A stretch of DNA of 64,000 bases from Rhizobium rosettiformans W3. Lineage in GTDB: Bacteria; Pseudomonadota; Alphaproteobacteria; Rhizobiales; Rhizobiaceae. The translations under genes and the position numbers were made by a program. Location of the stretch: the NCBI RefSeq assembly GCF_004912135.1, contig NZ_STGU01000004.1, positions 124,001-188,000 on the forward strand, given 5' to 3'. Below the pieces are notes generated by a model that made no database searches, was not told the origin of the DNA, and was given only the letters and a program-made list of their open reading frames with translations. Shown here in pieces: positions 1 to 10,064 of this stretch (positions are counted from its first letter, which is position 1; every line of letters starts with the position of its first letter).

Positions 1-268
1 CGCGCGTGGCGCCCGTATCGGGATAGAAGGTCTCGCCCTTCTGGCGATGATAGACGTCAAGGAGAAGTGCTGCCTTGGAGGGCCACCAGCGATAGATCGT
101 CGGCTTGCCGGCCTTTGCCCGCCGCGCGACCGCCTCGATCGAGAAGGCGGAAAGTCCCCCTTCGGTGAGGATCTCGGCTGCGGCCGTCAGGATGGCATCC
201 TCGCTGGCGGGATTGCGTTGCGCGCCGATCGATGTGCGCTTTGTGATATCGCGTGCAGTGTTCGTCAC
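1..268 (-). CDS. TetR/AcrR family transcriptional regulator (partial, C-terminus beyond window)
   Basis: Read on the minus strand from a GTG at 268 preceded by a GAAGGAG ribosome site. The visible 89 codons hold the N-terminal helix-turn-helix of a TetR repressor: 'AILTAAAEILTEGGLSAFSI', then 'VARRAKAGKPTIYRWWPSK', the typical recognition helix with its T-(I/L)-Y-x-(W/H)-(W/F) ending. The ligand-binding C-terminal domain lies outside the window, so the inducer cannot be guessed. It is divergent from a small membrane-protein gene at 367 with a duplicated palindrome between them, so autoregulation and control of that neighbour are likely. The TetR assignment is firm; the GTG start is supported by spacing and by the lack of a better ATG. 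Confidence 0.9.
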   Translation of the reverse strand, partial: MTNTARDITKRTSIGAQRNPASEDAILTAAAEILTEGGLSAFSIEAVARRAKAGKPTIYRWWPSKAALLLDVYHRQKGETFYPDTGATR

Positions 269-311
269 AGTCGATGCTCCTTCGCTCGAGTTCTAGCAGA
301 AAAAACTATTG

Positions 312-352
312 AACGAAACGGCCCGTTTCAATATAAACGAAACGTACCGTTC
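312..352. promoter_or_regulatory. Tandem operator, probably for the adjacent TetR regulator
   Basis: Two 17-base direct repeats, aacgaaacg-gc-ccgttt (312-328) and aacgaaacg-ta-ccgttc (336-352), start 24 bases apart. Each is itself nearly palindromic (gaaacgg/ccgtttc type). This is the usual architecture of a TetR operator in a divergent promoter region. The second copy ends 14 bases before the ATG of the membrane-protein gene at 367, so bound repressor would block its promoter or leader. Confidence 0.75.
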
Positions 353-366
353 TTATGGAGCCTCCC

Positions 367-618
367 ATGTCCGATCTCTCGACAACCCGACCCATCCCGT
401 CGAAGCACCGCCTCGCCATGATCATGCTGCTCGTAATCTATCCCTTCGTCACCGGCATTCTCTATGTCCTGATGCCGCTGACAGAGGGCTGGCCGATCTG
501 GGCCCGCACGGCACTGCTTGCGCCCATCATGGTGATCTCGATCGTTTACGGCATCGCGCCGGCGATCCAGAAACACTTCGCGTGGTTCATCCTGCGCCAG
601 CCCAGACTGCTCGCTTGA
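367..618 (+). CDS. Small two-helix membrane protein, probable TetR target
   Basis: 83-residue protein starting at ATG 367, which has GGAG six bases upstream; an in-frame ATG at 355 has no ribosome site. Two hydrophobic stretches are visible, roughly residues 17-36 ('MIMLLVIYPFVTGILYVLM') and 46-65, with a polar N-terminus and a basic C-terminus. I do not recognise a named family. Its position immediately behind a duplicated operator and divergent from a TetR gene suggests that the repressor controls it, as with many small transporter-like or stress membrane proteins. Function unknown. Confidence 0.75.
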   Translation: MSDLSTTRPIPSKHRLAMIMLLVIYPFVTGILYVLMPLTEGWPIWARTALLAPIMVISIVYGIAPAIQKHFAWFILRQPRLLA

Positions 619-622
619 GCCC

Positions 623-660
623 ATGCAAAAGGGGCGGCCCTTCAGGACCGCCCCTTGCAT
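623..660. terminator. Hairpin between convergent genes
   Basis: A GC-rich inverted repeat, aggggcgg...ccgcccct, flanked by atgcaa...ttgcat, forms a long stem between the end of the membrane-protein gene (618) and the end of dnaJ (684). There is no strong T-run, so termination is inferred from the convergent position and stem strength. Confidence 0.6.
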
Positions 661-683
661 AATCACCCCGGCTTCGCCGCCCG

Positions 684-1835
684 TCAGTCGCTGAGCGTGT
701 CGAAGAAATCCTTCATCCGGGCAAAGAAGCCCGTCGATTCCGGATTGTTCTCCTTCGACGACAGCTGTTCGAACTCCTGGAGGAGTTCGCGCTGACGCTT
801 CGTCAGCTTCTGCGGCGTCTCGATCTGAATCTGGATGTAGAGGTCGCCGACCTGCGTCGAGCGCAGCACCGGCATGCCCTTGCCCTTCAGGCGGAACTGC
901 TTGCCGGCCTGCGTGCCTTCCGGAACCGTCACCCGCGACTTCGTGCCATCGAGCGTCACCACATCGAAGGTCCCGCCGAGTGCCGCCGTCGTCATGGAGA
1001 TCGGCACGGAGCAATAGAGATCCGCGCCGTCACGCTGGAAGAACTCGTGCGGCTTCACTGACAAGAAGATATAGAGGTCTCCAGCCGGCCCGCCGCGCAG
1101 TCCTGCCTCGCCTTCGCCCTGCAGGCGAATGCGCGTGCCGTCCTCGATCCCGGTCGGGATGCTTACGGACAGCGAGCGTTCTTCCGTGACGCGGCCCTGG
1201 CCGTGGCACTTGGTGCAGGGATCGGAAATCGTCTGGCCGCGACCGTGACAGGTGGGGCAGGTCCGCTCGATCGAGAAGAAGCCCTGGGCGGCGCGCACGC
1301 GGCCCGAGCCCTGACAGGTCGTGCAGGTCTTCGGCTGGGTGCCGGGCTTGGCGCCCGAACCGGTGCAGACATCGCAGGTGATCGAGGTCGGAACCCGGAT
1401 CTGCGCCGTCTTGCCGGTGAAGGCCTCTTCGAGGCTGATTTCCATGTTGTAGCGCAGGTCTGCCCCGCGCTCGCGGCCGCCCGTCGAGCGGGCACGACCG
1501 CCACGGCCGCCGCCCATCATCTCGCCGAAAATGTCCTCGAAGATGTCGGAGAAGCCGCCGCCGGCAAAACCGCCGCCGCCACCGAAACCGCCGCCGCCCA
1601 TGCCGCCCTGTTCGAAGGCGGCATGGCCGAAGCGGTCATAGGCCGCGCGCTTCTGGGGATCCTTCAAGGTCTCATAGGCCTCGTTGATCTCCTTGAACTT
1701 CTTCTCGGCTTCGCTGTCATCCGGATTCTTGTCCGGGTGATATTTCATGGCCAGCTTGCGGAAGGCGCTCTTCAGCTCCTTCTCGTCCGCCGTCCGGCCA
1801 ACCCCGAGGGTCTCGTAGAAATCTGCTTTTGCCAT
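684..1835 (-). CDS. dnaJ: Molecular chaperone DnaJ (Hsp40)
   Basis: 383 residues, the usual length. The J-domain is at residues 1-70 with the HPD motif at 33-35 that stimulates DnaK ATPase. A Gly/Phe-rich linker (about 75-110) follows, then a zinc-binding region with four CxxCxGxG repeats ([32 protein letters not shown]), then the C-terminal substrate-binding and dimerisation domains. It acts in the cytoplasm with DnaK and GrpE in protein folding and heat-shock control. It is the last gene of the dnaK operon, starting 4 bases after the small exported protein ends; a clear Shine-Dalgarno is lacking, so translational coupling is likely. Confidence 0.97.
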   Translation of the reverse strand: MAKADFYETLGVGRTADEKELKSAFRKLAMKYHPDKNPDDSEAEKKFKEINEAYETLKDPQKRAAYDRFGHAAFEQGGMGGGGFGGGGGFAGGGFSDIFEDIFGEMMGGGRGGRARSTGGRERGADLRYNMEISLEEAFTGKTAQIRVPTSITCDVCTGSGAKPGTQPKTCTTCQGSGRVRAAQGFFSIERTCPTCHGRGQTISDPCTKCHGQGRVTEERSLSVSIPTGIEDGTRIRLQGEGEAGLRGGPAGDLYIFLSVKPHEFFQRDGADLYCSVPISMTTAALGGTFDVVTLDGTKSRVTVPEGTQAGKQFRLKGKGMPVLRSTQVGDLYIQIQIETPQKLTKRQRELLQEFEQLSSKENNPESTGFFARMKDFFDTLSD

Positions 1836-1839
1836 GGTC

Positions 1840-2309
1840 TTACAAAGCTCTCAAAGCTTTCCCAACGCTCGTGTGGCTGCCCGTCGCCTTGCCGGCCTGC
1901 TTGTCGCAAGCCTGCATGTCTTTCTGGAAATCGGACGCGGCGGAGATTGCATCCTGCATCAGAAGCTTGCGCGCTTCGCCTTTGCTGATGAGGCCGTCGG
2001 CAGAGGTCACGGCAGCAAAAGCCAGGGAATGCGCAGCCATGTCACAGGAAGAGACTTCGCCACCGTTCTCGCGCCGCTGAAGCGCTGCTTCGATGATCCT
2101 GCCGAGCTCATTGCCAATGCGGGAAAGGGAATTGCTGTCCTTCGCGGAAATCGCCTTGGCCACTCTGGCCTCGGCGGCGCTCACCTGACGGTGAACTGCG
2201 CTGACCTGCCCCCTGTCCTGTGCCATGGCACCGGTCGTCAGGATCAACGAAAGTGCGGCTGGCCCGAAGGCCAGCCAGATCTTGGAACGGCGTCCGAAGT
2301 GGCCCTGCA

Positions 2310-2310
<1 letters not shown>
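1840..2310 (-). CDS. Small exported protein of unknown function inside the dnaK-dnaJ operon
   Basis: 156 residues. The N-terminus has a basic segment, a hydrophobic core (about residues 11-27) and an AMA-Q type cleavage site near residue 30, which reads as a Sec signal peptide. The mature part is alpha-helical in character and carries two cysteines ('SSCDMAAH', 'MQACDKQA') that could form a disulphide. No named family is recognised. Its ATG overlaps the dnaK stop as TGATG, and dnaJ begins 4 bases after its end, so it is translated as part of the heat-shock operon. A secreted product between two cytoplasmic chaperones is unusual. Coding is supported by the tight junctions on both sides. Confidence 0.8.
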
Positions 2311-4223
<1,913 letters not shown>

Positions 4224-4330
4224 GTCATATTCTCCTTGAAGCAGGCCATCGGAACCCCAATCAGGCATTCCTGACAGCCCCTCGACGTGGATGGTCTGGG
4301 ATACACTGCAGCGCCGCTGCGGTTATGTCG

Positions 4331-4362
4331 CGTATATAAGAAGCGGTTTTTCCGACTGCAAG
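4331..4362 (-). promoter_or_regulatory. RpoH (sigma-32) promoter of the dnaK operon
   Basis: On the minus strand CTTG (4362-4359), 18 bases, then CTTATATACG (4340-4331). This matches the alphaproteobacterial heat-shock consensus CTTG-N17/18-CYTATnTnnG at every defined position. It lies about 110 bases upstream of the dnaK ATG, in the gap after the penicillin-binding protein gene. No CIRCE element was seen. Confidence 0.8.
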
Positions 4363-4512
4363 GCTGGAATTCCGCCGAAAACCGGTAAAAAAGAACAGAT
4401 TGGCGCCACAGCTTCACGTGCTTCGCGGCACCTCTCAGTCCTTGTCGACCGGCCATGCTAAAGCGCCGGCCTTGCGTCAGGCCGACGATGATCAGCTGCC
4501 CTCATGTGGGCG

Positions 4513-6738
4513 TTATTGCCCGAGGATCAAGTCAAGAAGTGTGGTGCGCCGCGTGCCCTGTCCGCCTCCGACCTCGCCCGGCGGGACTGGACCGGCCGAG
4601 CCTGTCACATCGCCGGGTGGCGCGGGCTCTGCAGGATAGTCTTCGGCATAGACAGGGTCGCCGGAATAACGCTCTTCGCCACCACCCTGGAACACGTCGG
4701 AGATGATGGTGCCGATGGTCGCCGGCTCCTCGACCGGCGCCGGCTCGATGAAGTCGCCGCCGGGCAGCGGAGCAGGCGCCAGACCCTGATGAGCGGCCGT
4801 CATGAAATCGTGCCAGGCCTTGGCCGGCAGGCCGCCGCCTGTCACCTTCTTCATCGACTGGCCATCGTCATTGCCGAACCAGATGCCGGTGGTGAGGTTG
4901 CTGGTATAGCCGACGAAGAGCGCGTCGCGGAAAGATTGGGTCGTGCCCGTCTTGCCCGCAGCCTCCCAACCTTTCAGCTGCGCCTTCTTGCCGGTCCCGT
5001 GATCGATGACGCTGCGCATCATCAGGTTCATCGCCGCAACGACATTGTCGTTCAGGACCTTCGGGGGCTCCAGGTAATTGTTCTCGTAGAGCAGTGTCCC
5101 GTCGGACTTGGAGATCCGCCGCACGATATGCGGTGTCGCCTTGTAGCCGCCATTCATGAAGGGCGCATAGGCCGCCGTCAGCTCGAGCAGCGACACCTCG
5201 GATGTCCCGAGCGCGATCGAGGCATTGTTCTGCAGCTCCGACTCGATCCCCATGCGATGGGCCACCTTGATCACCTGATCGGGGCCGACTTCCATCACAA
5301 GCTGGGCGGCAATCGTGTTCAGCGATTCAGCCAGCGCCTGCGTCGCCGTCACCTGTCCGCGATACTTCTGGTCGTAATTCTCCGGCGTCCAGGAGCCGAT
5401 ACGGATGGGGGCGTCGTTGCGCAAGGAAGTCGGGCGAAGCCCGTTCTCGACAGCTGCCGCATAAACGAAGGGCTTGAAGGCCGAGCCAGGCTGGCGCTTC
5501 GCCTTGACCGCACGGTTGAACTGGCTTTCGGCATAGTCACGCCCGCCGACCAGCGCCCGGATTGCGCCCGTGCCGTCGATCGAAACGAGCGCGGCCTGCG
5601 AGGCATTGACCTTGTCGCCTTCGGTAGCCAGCGATTCCGTCAGGGCGGCCTCCGCCTTCTTCTCCAGCGTCATGTCGATCGTCGTCTCGACCACGATGTC
5701 CTCGGTCACCTTGCCGATCAGCATGGTCACCTCGTCGCGCACGAGATCGGCGACATATTGCCCCGCACCGCTCCAGTAGCGCTTCGCCTTGGTTGGCGGC
5801 TGCGACATCGCCGTCTTGATCTCGTCGGCGGTGATATAGCCCTCTTCGAGCATCGCCTGCAGCACGACCTGGGCCCGCGCTTCCGCGGCTTCCGGATCGC
5901 GCGCCGGCGACAGGCGTGACGGGGCTTTCAAAAGGCCTGCGAGCAGGGCCGCTTCGCCGAGGTTCACGTCCCGCGCCGACTTGTTGAAGTAGCGCCGCGC
6001 TGCCGCCTCCACGCCATAGGCATTCGAACCGAAGAACACCCGATTCAGATACATCGCCATGATCTGATCCTTGGTGTATTTCTGCTCCAGCCAGAACGCG
6101 AGCAGCACTTCCTGCACCTTGCGCTCGATCGTGCGCTCGGGCGAGAGGAAGAGGTTCTTCGCGAGCTGCTGCGTGAGCGTCGAGCCGCCCTGCACGGCGC
6201 GGCCGCTCGTCAGGTTGGTGACGATGGCGCGCGCCAGACCAAGCGGGTCGACGCCGAAATGCGAATAGAAGCGCCGATCCTCGATCGCCATGACGGCCTG
6301 CGGGATGAAGGGCGACATTTCTTCGAGCGGCAGAGCCTCGCCGCCGGTCGCGCCGCGATTGGCAATGACGGTGCCCTCGACCGACACGATCTTCATGTTC
6401 GGCGGGCGCTCGGGGATGGACCAGCTGCTGGCGCTCGGCATCTGCGAGCCGTAATAGGCGATGAGACCGACAAGGCCGATCCCGCACCAGATCGACAGCA
6501 CGAAGCCCCAATAGATCAGACGGCCGAGGCCGAACCCGCCGCCGCGGCTCTTGGCTTTGCTTTTCTTCTGGCCGCCGGACTTGCCGCGCTTGGCCGAAGA
6601 TGCCGCCTTCTTGGCCCCGGCGCGCACCGGCCGACCGCCCACGACACGATCATCCGCATCCAGCCGGAAATCCTCGTCCTCGCGCTCGTCGTCGAAGCTC
6701 GGCTCTATACGATCGCGGGATTTTCCTCGGCTCACCAT
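4513..6738 (-). CDS. Class A penicillin-binding protein (peptidoglycan glycosyltransferase/transpeptidase)
   Basis: 741 residues. A basic, Lys/Arg-rich cytoplasmic tail (1-70) is followed by one membrane anchor (about 74-95), a GT51 glycosyltransferase domain with the catalytic Glu in 'AIEDRRFYSHFGVD' (E153) and 'GGSTLTQQLAKN' (184-195), and a transpeptidase domain with the serine motif SAFK (S419-K422), SLN (472-474) and KTGT (596-599). All catalytic motifs are intact. The enzyme polymerises and cross-links peptidoglycan at the outer face of the inner membrane. The family is PBP1a/1b-like; which paralogue cannot be decided here. It precedes the dnaK operon in the same orientation but is separated by about 290 bases and a heat-shock promoter. 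Confidence 0.93.
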   Translation of the reverse strand: MVSRGKSRDRIEPSFDDEREDEDFRLDADDRVVGGRPVRAGAKKAASSAKRGKSGGQKKSKAKSRGGGFGLGRLIYWGFVLSIWCGIGLVGLIAYYGSQMPSASSWSIPERPPNMKIVSVEGTVIANRGATGGEALPLEEMSPFIPQAVMAIEDRRFYSHFGVDPLGLARAIVTNLTSGRAVQGGSTLTQQLAKNLFLSPERTIERKVQEVLLAFWLEQKYTKDQIMAMYLNRVFFGSNAYGVEAAARRYFNKSARDVNLGEAALLAGLLKAPSRLSPARDPEAAEARAQVVLQAMLEEGYITADEIKTAMSQPPTKAKRYWSGAGQYVADLVRDEVTMLIGKVTEDIVVETTIDMTLEKKAEAALTESLATEGDKVNASQAALVSIDGTGAIRALVGGRDYAESQFNRAVKAKRQPGSAFKPFVYAAAVENGLRPTSLRNDAPIRIGSWTPENYDQKYRGQVTATQALAESLNTIAAQLVMEVGPDQVIKVAHRMGIESELQNNASIALGTSEVSLLELTAAYAPFMNGGYKATPHIVRRISKSDGTLLYENNYLEPPKVLNDNVVAAMNLMMRSVIDHGTGKKAQLKGWEAAGKTGTTQSFRDALFVGYTSNLTTGIWFGNDDGQSMKKVTGGGLPAKAWHDFMTAAHQGLAPAPLPGGDFIEPAPVEEPATIGTIISDVFQGGGEERYSGDPVYAEDYPAEPAPPGDVTGSAGPVPPGEVGGGQGTRRTTLLDLILGQ

Positions 6739-6921
6739 TGCCGTGATCTTGCTCCAGATAGTCGTTGTGCGCAGCCGACAGACGGCAGGCGCAAAAATGG
6801 CTTCAAGAAATTCGGTCGATCAGACCGGCGCCCGGGTGGATGACCGCGCAATTGCACAGTAAATGCGGCGATTTAAGGGGTGGTTAAAGCCCGGTAAACA
6901 AGCTCTGAACCCTGCGTGACC

Positions 6922-7380
6922 TCATTGGCAGAGATCGGCCCATTCCGCACCGACGAGACTTCTCATCCGCTCCGGCGCGATCTTCACGGCGGCATTCGTC
7001 GCGCCGGCCGCAGGCACCACCTCGTCATAAGCCTGAAGCGACAGATCACAATAGATCGTGAGCGGCGAGGGCAGGCCGAAGGGGCACACACCACCCACCG
7101 GATGGCTGGTCGCCTCGACCACGGCATCAGCATCGAGCATGCGCGGCTTGACCCCGAAGCGATCCTTGAACTTGCGATTGTCGAGCCGCTTCGTGCCCGC
7201 CGTCACCACGAGCACGACATCATCTCCGATCCTGAGGCAGATCGTCTTGGCGATCTGGTCCGGCTCCACGCCATGCGCTTCGGCAGCAAGCGCAACGGTA
7301 GCCGAGCTCGCTTCGGTCACGATGACGGAGATGTCGGGTGCATTTTCTGAGAAGAACTGGCGAACGGATTGAAGGCTCAT
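6922..7380 (-). CDS. YbaK/EbsC-type aminoacyl-tRNA editing protein
   Basis: 152 residues covering one YbaK/ProX editing domain. Diagnostic segments are 'QIAKTICLRIGDDVVLVV', 'GTKRLDNRKFKDRFG' and 'ATSHPVGGVCPFGL', the last with the conserved G-G-V/x-P-F-G loop. Proteins of this fold hydrolyse mischarged tRNA (Cys- or Ala-tRNAPro) in the cytoplasm; the exact substrate cannot be read from the sequence. The gene stands alone: the penicillin-binding protein starts 184 bases downstream, and upstream lies a 314-base non-coding stretch holding a candidate small RNA on the other strand. Confidence 0.88.
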   Translation of the reverse strand: MSLQSVRQFFSENAPDISVIVTEASSATVALAAEAHGVEPDQIAKTICLRIGDDVVLVVTAGTKRLDNRKFKDRFGVKPRMLDADAVVEATSHPVGGVCPFGLPSPLTIYCDLSLQAYDEVVPAAGATNAAVKIAPERMRSLVGAEWADLCQ

Positions 7381-7426
7381 GGACGAAGTCTAAACGGTGC
7401 ATCGTGCGCATTTCAAGCGCCTGCCT

Positions 7427-7455
7427 CTTGAAAGCCGGAGGGAGACATCCCATCT
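7427..7455 (+). promoter_or_regulatory. RpoH-like promoter ahead of the candidate small RNA
   Basis: Plus-strand CTTGAAA (7427-7433), 15 bases, then CCCATCT (7449-7455), a full match to the classical sigma-32 elements CTTGAAA and CCCATnT. From CTTG to the -10 element there are 18 bases, the same spacing as the dnaK promoter in this window. It also matches most of the rhizobial -10 CYTATnTnnG. No protein-coding gene follows on this strand before polA at 10065. Confidence 0.5.
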
Positions 7456-7462
7456 CTCGCTT

Positions 7463-7690
7463 AGCATGCGACGAAGCGTTTCAGGTGAGCCTGTTTCAGG
7501 AACTTCAAAACGCTTAACCGGTTGTTAAGCATCCAGCGCGATCATCAAGGTCCGGGATGCGGTTCGCGAAGGTGAACCAACATCCGAGAAATCGCATGGC
7601 ACGTTTCCGTCACTGACCACGGATGTACTGGCAGGAAGTCGTCGAAACGTAAAGGAAAGGCCGGTTTTTGACCGGCCTTTTTGCTTTTCT
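7463..7690 (+). ncRNA. Candidate structured small RNA
   Basis: This fills the 314-base gap 7381-7694, in which I see no gene. Downstream of an RpoH-like promoter the plus strand shows, in order: an 8-base inverted repeat aagcgttt/aaacgctt (7474-7481 and 7508-7515); an overlapping and therefore alternative one, gcttaac/gttaagc (7512-7518 and 7524-7530); a stem ggatg-c-ggttc...gaacc-aa-catcc (7555-7585); a stem acgtttc/gaaacgt (7601-7607 and 7644-7650); and a strong intrinsic terminator at 7656-7684. No convincing reading frame is present. The 5' end is inferred. It may correspond to a known conserved rhizobial small RNA, but I cannot name one with confidence. Confidence 0.55.
7656..7686 (+). 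terminator. Rho-independent terminator
   Basis: A perfect 10-base stem aaaggccggt/accggccttt (7656-7665, 7671-7680) with loop ttttg is followed by ttttgctttt on the plus strand. It ends the candidate small RNA and could also act on the dipeptidase transcript, whose stop is at 7695 on the minus strand. Confidence 0.85.
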
Positions 7691-7694
7691 GGTC

Positions 7695-9083
7695 TTAAGT
7701 ATTCGCCAGCGCGTCCATGATGCGGATCCAAGAGCGAATGCCCTTGTGGAACGAGTTGAGGTCATACTTCTCGTTCGGGGAATGGATGCGGTCGTCGGTC
7801 AGGCCAAAGCCGACCAGCAGCGAATCCATGCCGAGCATCTTCTGGAAATCGCCGACGATCGGAATCGAGCCGCCCATGCCGATGATCACGGCGGGCTTCG
7901 GCCACTCGTCCGACAGCGCATTCTTCGCCTTGGTCAGTTCCGGCGAATCATAGGAGAGCTGGATCGCCGGCGAGCCGCCGTGCTCGTGGAATTCCACCTT
8001 GCAGTCGGCGGGAATGCGCGCCTGAACGAAGGCGCGGAAGCTCTCGCGCACCTTGGCCGGGTCCTGCGTGCCAACGAGGCGGAAGGAGATCTTCGCCGAA
8101 GCCTTGGCCGCAATCACCGTCTTGAAGCCTTCGCCGGTATAGCCCCCGATGATGCCGTTCACTTCCGCCGTCGGACGCGCCCAGGTGAGCTCCAGCACGG
8201 AACGGCCCTTTTCACCAGCGGGGACCGACAGGCCCACTTCGCCGAGGAAGCTTTCCGCCGTCCGCCCCAGGCTATCCCAGGAAGCCTTGATGTTGGCAGG
8301 CGTCTCTTCGACACCGTCATAAAAGCCGGGCAGCGTGACCTTGCCTGTCTCGTCATGCAGGTCGGCCAGGATCTTCGTCAGGATGTGCACGGGATTGGCC
8401 GCCGCGCCGCCGAAGAGGCCCGAATGCAGGTCGCGGTCAGCCGCAATGACAGTGACTTCTTCGCCGACCAGGCCACGCAGCGCTGCAGCGATAGCCGGCG
8501 TCTCCCGATCCCACATGCTGGTATCGCAGACCAGCGCGAAGTCGGCCTTCAGTTCGTCGGCATTTTCAGCAAGGAAAGGCTTGAGCGACGGCGAACCGGA
8601 TTCTTCCTCCCCTTCGAAGAGGATGGTGATCTTGACCGGCAGTGAACCCTTCACCGCCTTGTAGGCGCGGCAGGCCTCGACGAAGGTCAGAAGCTGGCCC
8701 TTGTCGTCGGACGTGCCGCGACCGGTGATCACCTTGCGGCCGTCCTTCTCCTTGATGGCCGGCGCGAAGGGATCGTCTTCCCAGAGATCCAGCGGATCGA
8801 CCGGCTGCACGTCGTAATGGCCATAGAAAAGCACATGCGGTGCGTCGGCCTTCTCGGCCGCGTGATGCGCCACCACCATCGGATGGCCGGGCGTGTCCCT
8901 AAGCGAAGCATCGAAACCCAGTTCGGTCAGCGCCGAAACCAGCCATTCGCCGGCCTTGCGGCAGTCGGCCTTGTAGGCCGGGTCGGTCGAGATCGAGGGG
9001 ATGCGCACGAGATCGAACAGGCGCTCGAGGCTCTGCGGCAGGGCCTCGTCGGCCTTGGCGAGAATGGGGGAAAGATCGGTCAT
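7695..9083 (-). CDS. M20/M28-family dipeptidase
   Basis: 462 residues from ATG 9083, chosen because AGGA lies seven bases upstream; ATGs at 9089 and 9098 are alternatives. Metal-binding motifs of M20 enzymes are present: 'VLFYGHYDVQPVDP' (His and following Asp), 'GRGTSDDKGQ' (bridging Asp), 'LFEGEEESGSP' (catalytic and metal Glu pair) and a late 'DDRIHSPNEKYD' His. A dimerisation insert with 'DRDLHSGLFGG' sits in the middle. These cytosolic zinc enzymes cleave di- and tripeptides or deacylate amino acids; CNDP-like dipeptidase is the best fit. The gene is monocistronic and is followed by the terminator at 7656-7686. Confidence 0.92.
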   Translation of the reverse strand: MTDLSPILAKADEALPQSLERLFDLVRIPSISTDPAYKADCRKAGEWLVSALTELGFDASLRDTPGHPMVVAHHAAEKADAPHVLFYGHYDVQPVDPLDLWEDDPFAPAIKEKDGRKVITGRGTSDDKGQLLTFVEACRAYKAVKGSLPVKITILFEGEEESGSPSLKPFLAENADELKADFALVCDTSMWDRETPAIAAALRGLVGEEVTVIAADRDLHSGLFGGAAANPVHILTKILADLHDETGKVTLPGFYDGVEETPANIKASWDSLGRTAESFLGEVGLSVPAGEKGRSVLELTWARPTAEVNGIIGGYTGEGFKTVIAAKASAKISFRLVGTQDPAKVRESFRAFVQARIPADCKVEFHEHGGSPAIQLSYDSPELTKAKNALSDEWPKPAVIIGMGGSIPIVGDFQKMLGMDSLLVGFGLTDDRIHSPNEKYDLNSFHKGIRSWIRIMDALANT

Positions 9084-9189
9084 GGTCATGTCCTGCAAAT
9101 TTGAAAGTGCGGCGGACGATAGACCAAAGCTCCTGACGTTTCGAGGCTGTGAGACCGCGAATTTTTCTCAAACCTGCATCAATTTCCGC

Positions 9190-9636
9190 TCACAGCTTGC
9201 GCGCATTCGCGATCGCCCAGCGGATATATTCCTTCAGCAATTCCTTCTCGAAGCGACGGAACCCATGAAACACGGCCTGCTCGGCCTCGTCAGCCGCCGC
9301 AAGCGCCTCCTCGCGCATGCCGCGGGCCTTGTCTGTCAGGAAAATCTGCTGTGCGCGCTTGTCGCGGGGATGCACGCGCCGCTCGATCAGACCGTCGCGT
9401 TCCATGCGGGCGAGGGTATTGGCAATCGTCGCCTGCTCCACATCGACGCGGTCGAGCAACTGCCGCTGCGTCAGTCCCTCTTCTTCCCAAAGCTCGAGCA
9501 GGATCGGAAACTGACCGGGTGAGAAACCGAGTTTCGCCGCGCGCGCCTGCAGCGCCCGTGTGAACCCGCGCGCCAGTTGGCTCGCCAGCCATGTGGCGGA
9601 TTCGGAGCGATCAGGGGTCGTGCGGTCATGGGCCAT
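9190..9636 (-). CDS. MarR family transcriptional regulator
   Basis: 148 residues with a winged helix-turn-helix of the MarR type: 'GLTQRQLLDRVDVEQATIAN' for the HTH, then 'LARMERDGLIERRVHPRDKR' for recognition helix and wing including the conserved D-x-R, and long terminal dimerisation helices. The DNA-binding domain is complete. The gene lies head-to-tail with the dipeptidase (107 bases) and divergent from polA. Its target is unknown; self-regulation through the adjacent intergenic region is the usual expectation. Confidence 0.9.
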   Translation of the reverse strand: MAHDRTTPDRSESATWLASQLARGFTRALQARAAKLGFSPGQFPILLELWEEEGLTQRQLLDRVDVEQATIANTLARMERDGLIERRVHPRDKRAQQIFLTDKARGMREEALAAADEAEQAVFHGFRRFEKELLKEYIRWAIANARKL

Positions 9637-10064
9637 GGCACTCGACGCGTCGTCGTGGATTCGTCAGAGGGGAATGATCGCATGCGATCCATTTCCGAGG
9701 CTGACTAATTTTGGGTTCTGATGAGAAGGGGGTGGAGGCCGTCGTGGCTTGAGGCGGGGACTGCCACGACGGCTCCGAATATGGGGACAAAGGCCCGGAG
9801 AGGGGGATAAGGCCTTTGCCCGAGTCTGAAGCGGCGGGGGACGAGCCTCTTTCAGACTACGGCGTGATCAGTCGCCGATGACTGAGATTTGTGATCCGGA
9901 ATGTGGTTTTTCAAGGGAAGCCGGGATTACAAATCGGTAAGCTTTTCGTGATGTTTGGCGGCTGATCCAATTGACGATCATGGCCATCGCTTCGCCGGTG
10001 ATTTTGCCGCCTTCTGGCCAAACCGTCATGGACGTTTCAGCCGCCCCGCGCTATCCATGCCGAC
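9637..10064. other. 428-base intergenic region with three inverted repeats
   Basis: No convincing gene lies between the MarR gene and polA. Three inverted repeats stand in a row: caaaggcc/ggcctttg (9788-9795, 9811-9818), agtctgaa/ttcagact (9823-9830, 9851-9858) and an almost perfect gatttgtgatccgg/ccgggattacaaatc (9886-9899, 9921-9935). None has a T-run typical of a terminator. They could be protein-binding sites, polA leader structure or an unrecognised RNA. A plus-strand frame at 9971-10741 is a shadow of polA. Confidence 0.5.

Noticed and set aside
4224..4512. CIRCE element (HrcA operator) upstream of dnaK
   Set aside because: No TTAGCACTC-N9-GAGTGCTAA-like repeat is present; the RpoH promoter explains regulation.
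4504..5919. 471-codon plus-strand frame opposite the penicillin-binding protein
   Set aside because: Antisense shadow of a gene with intact catalytic motifs; no ribosome site.
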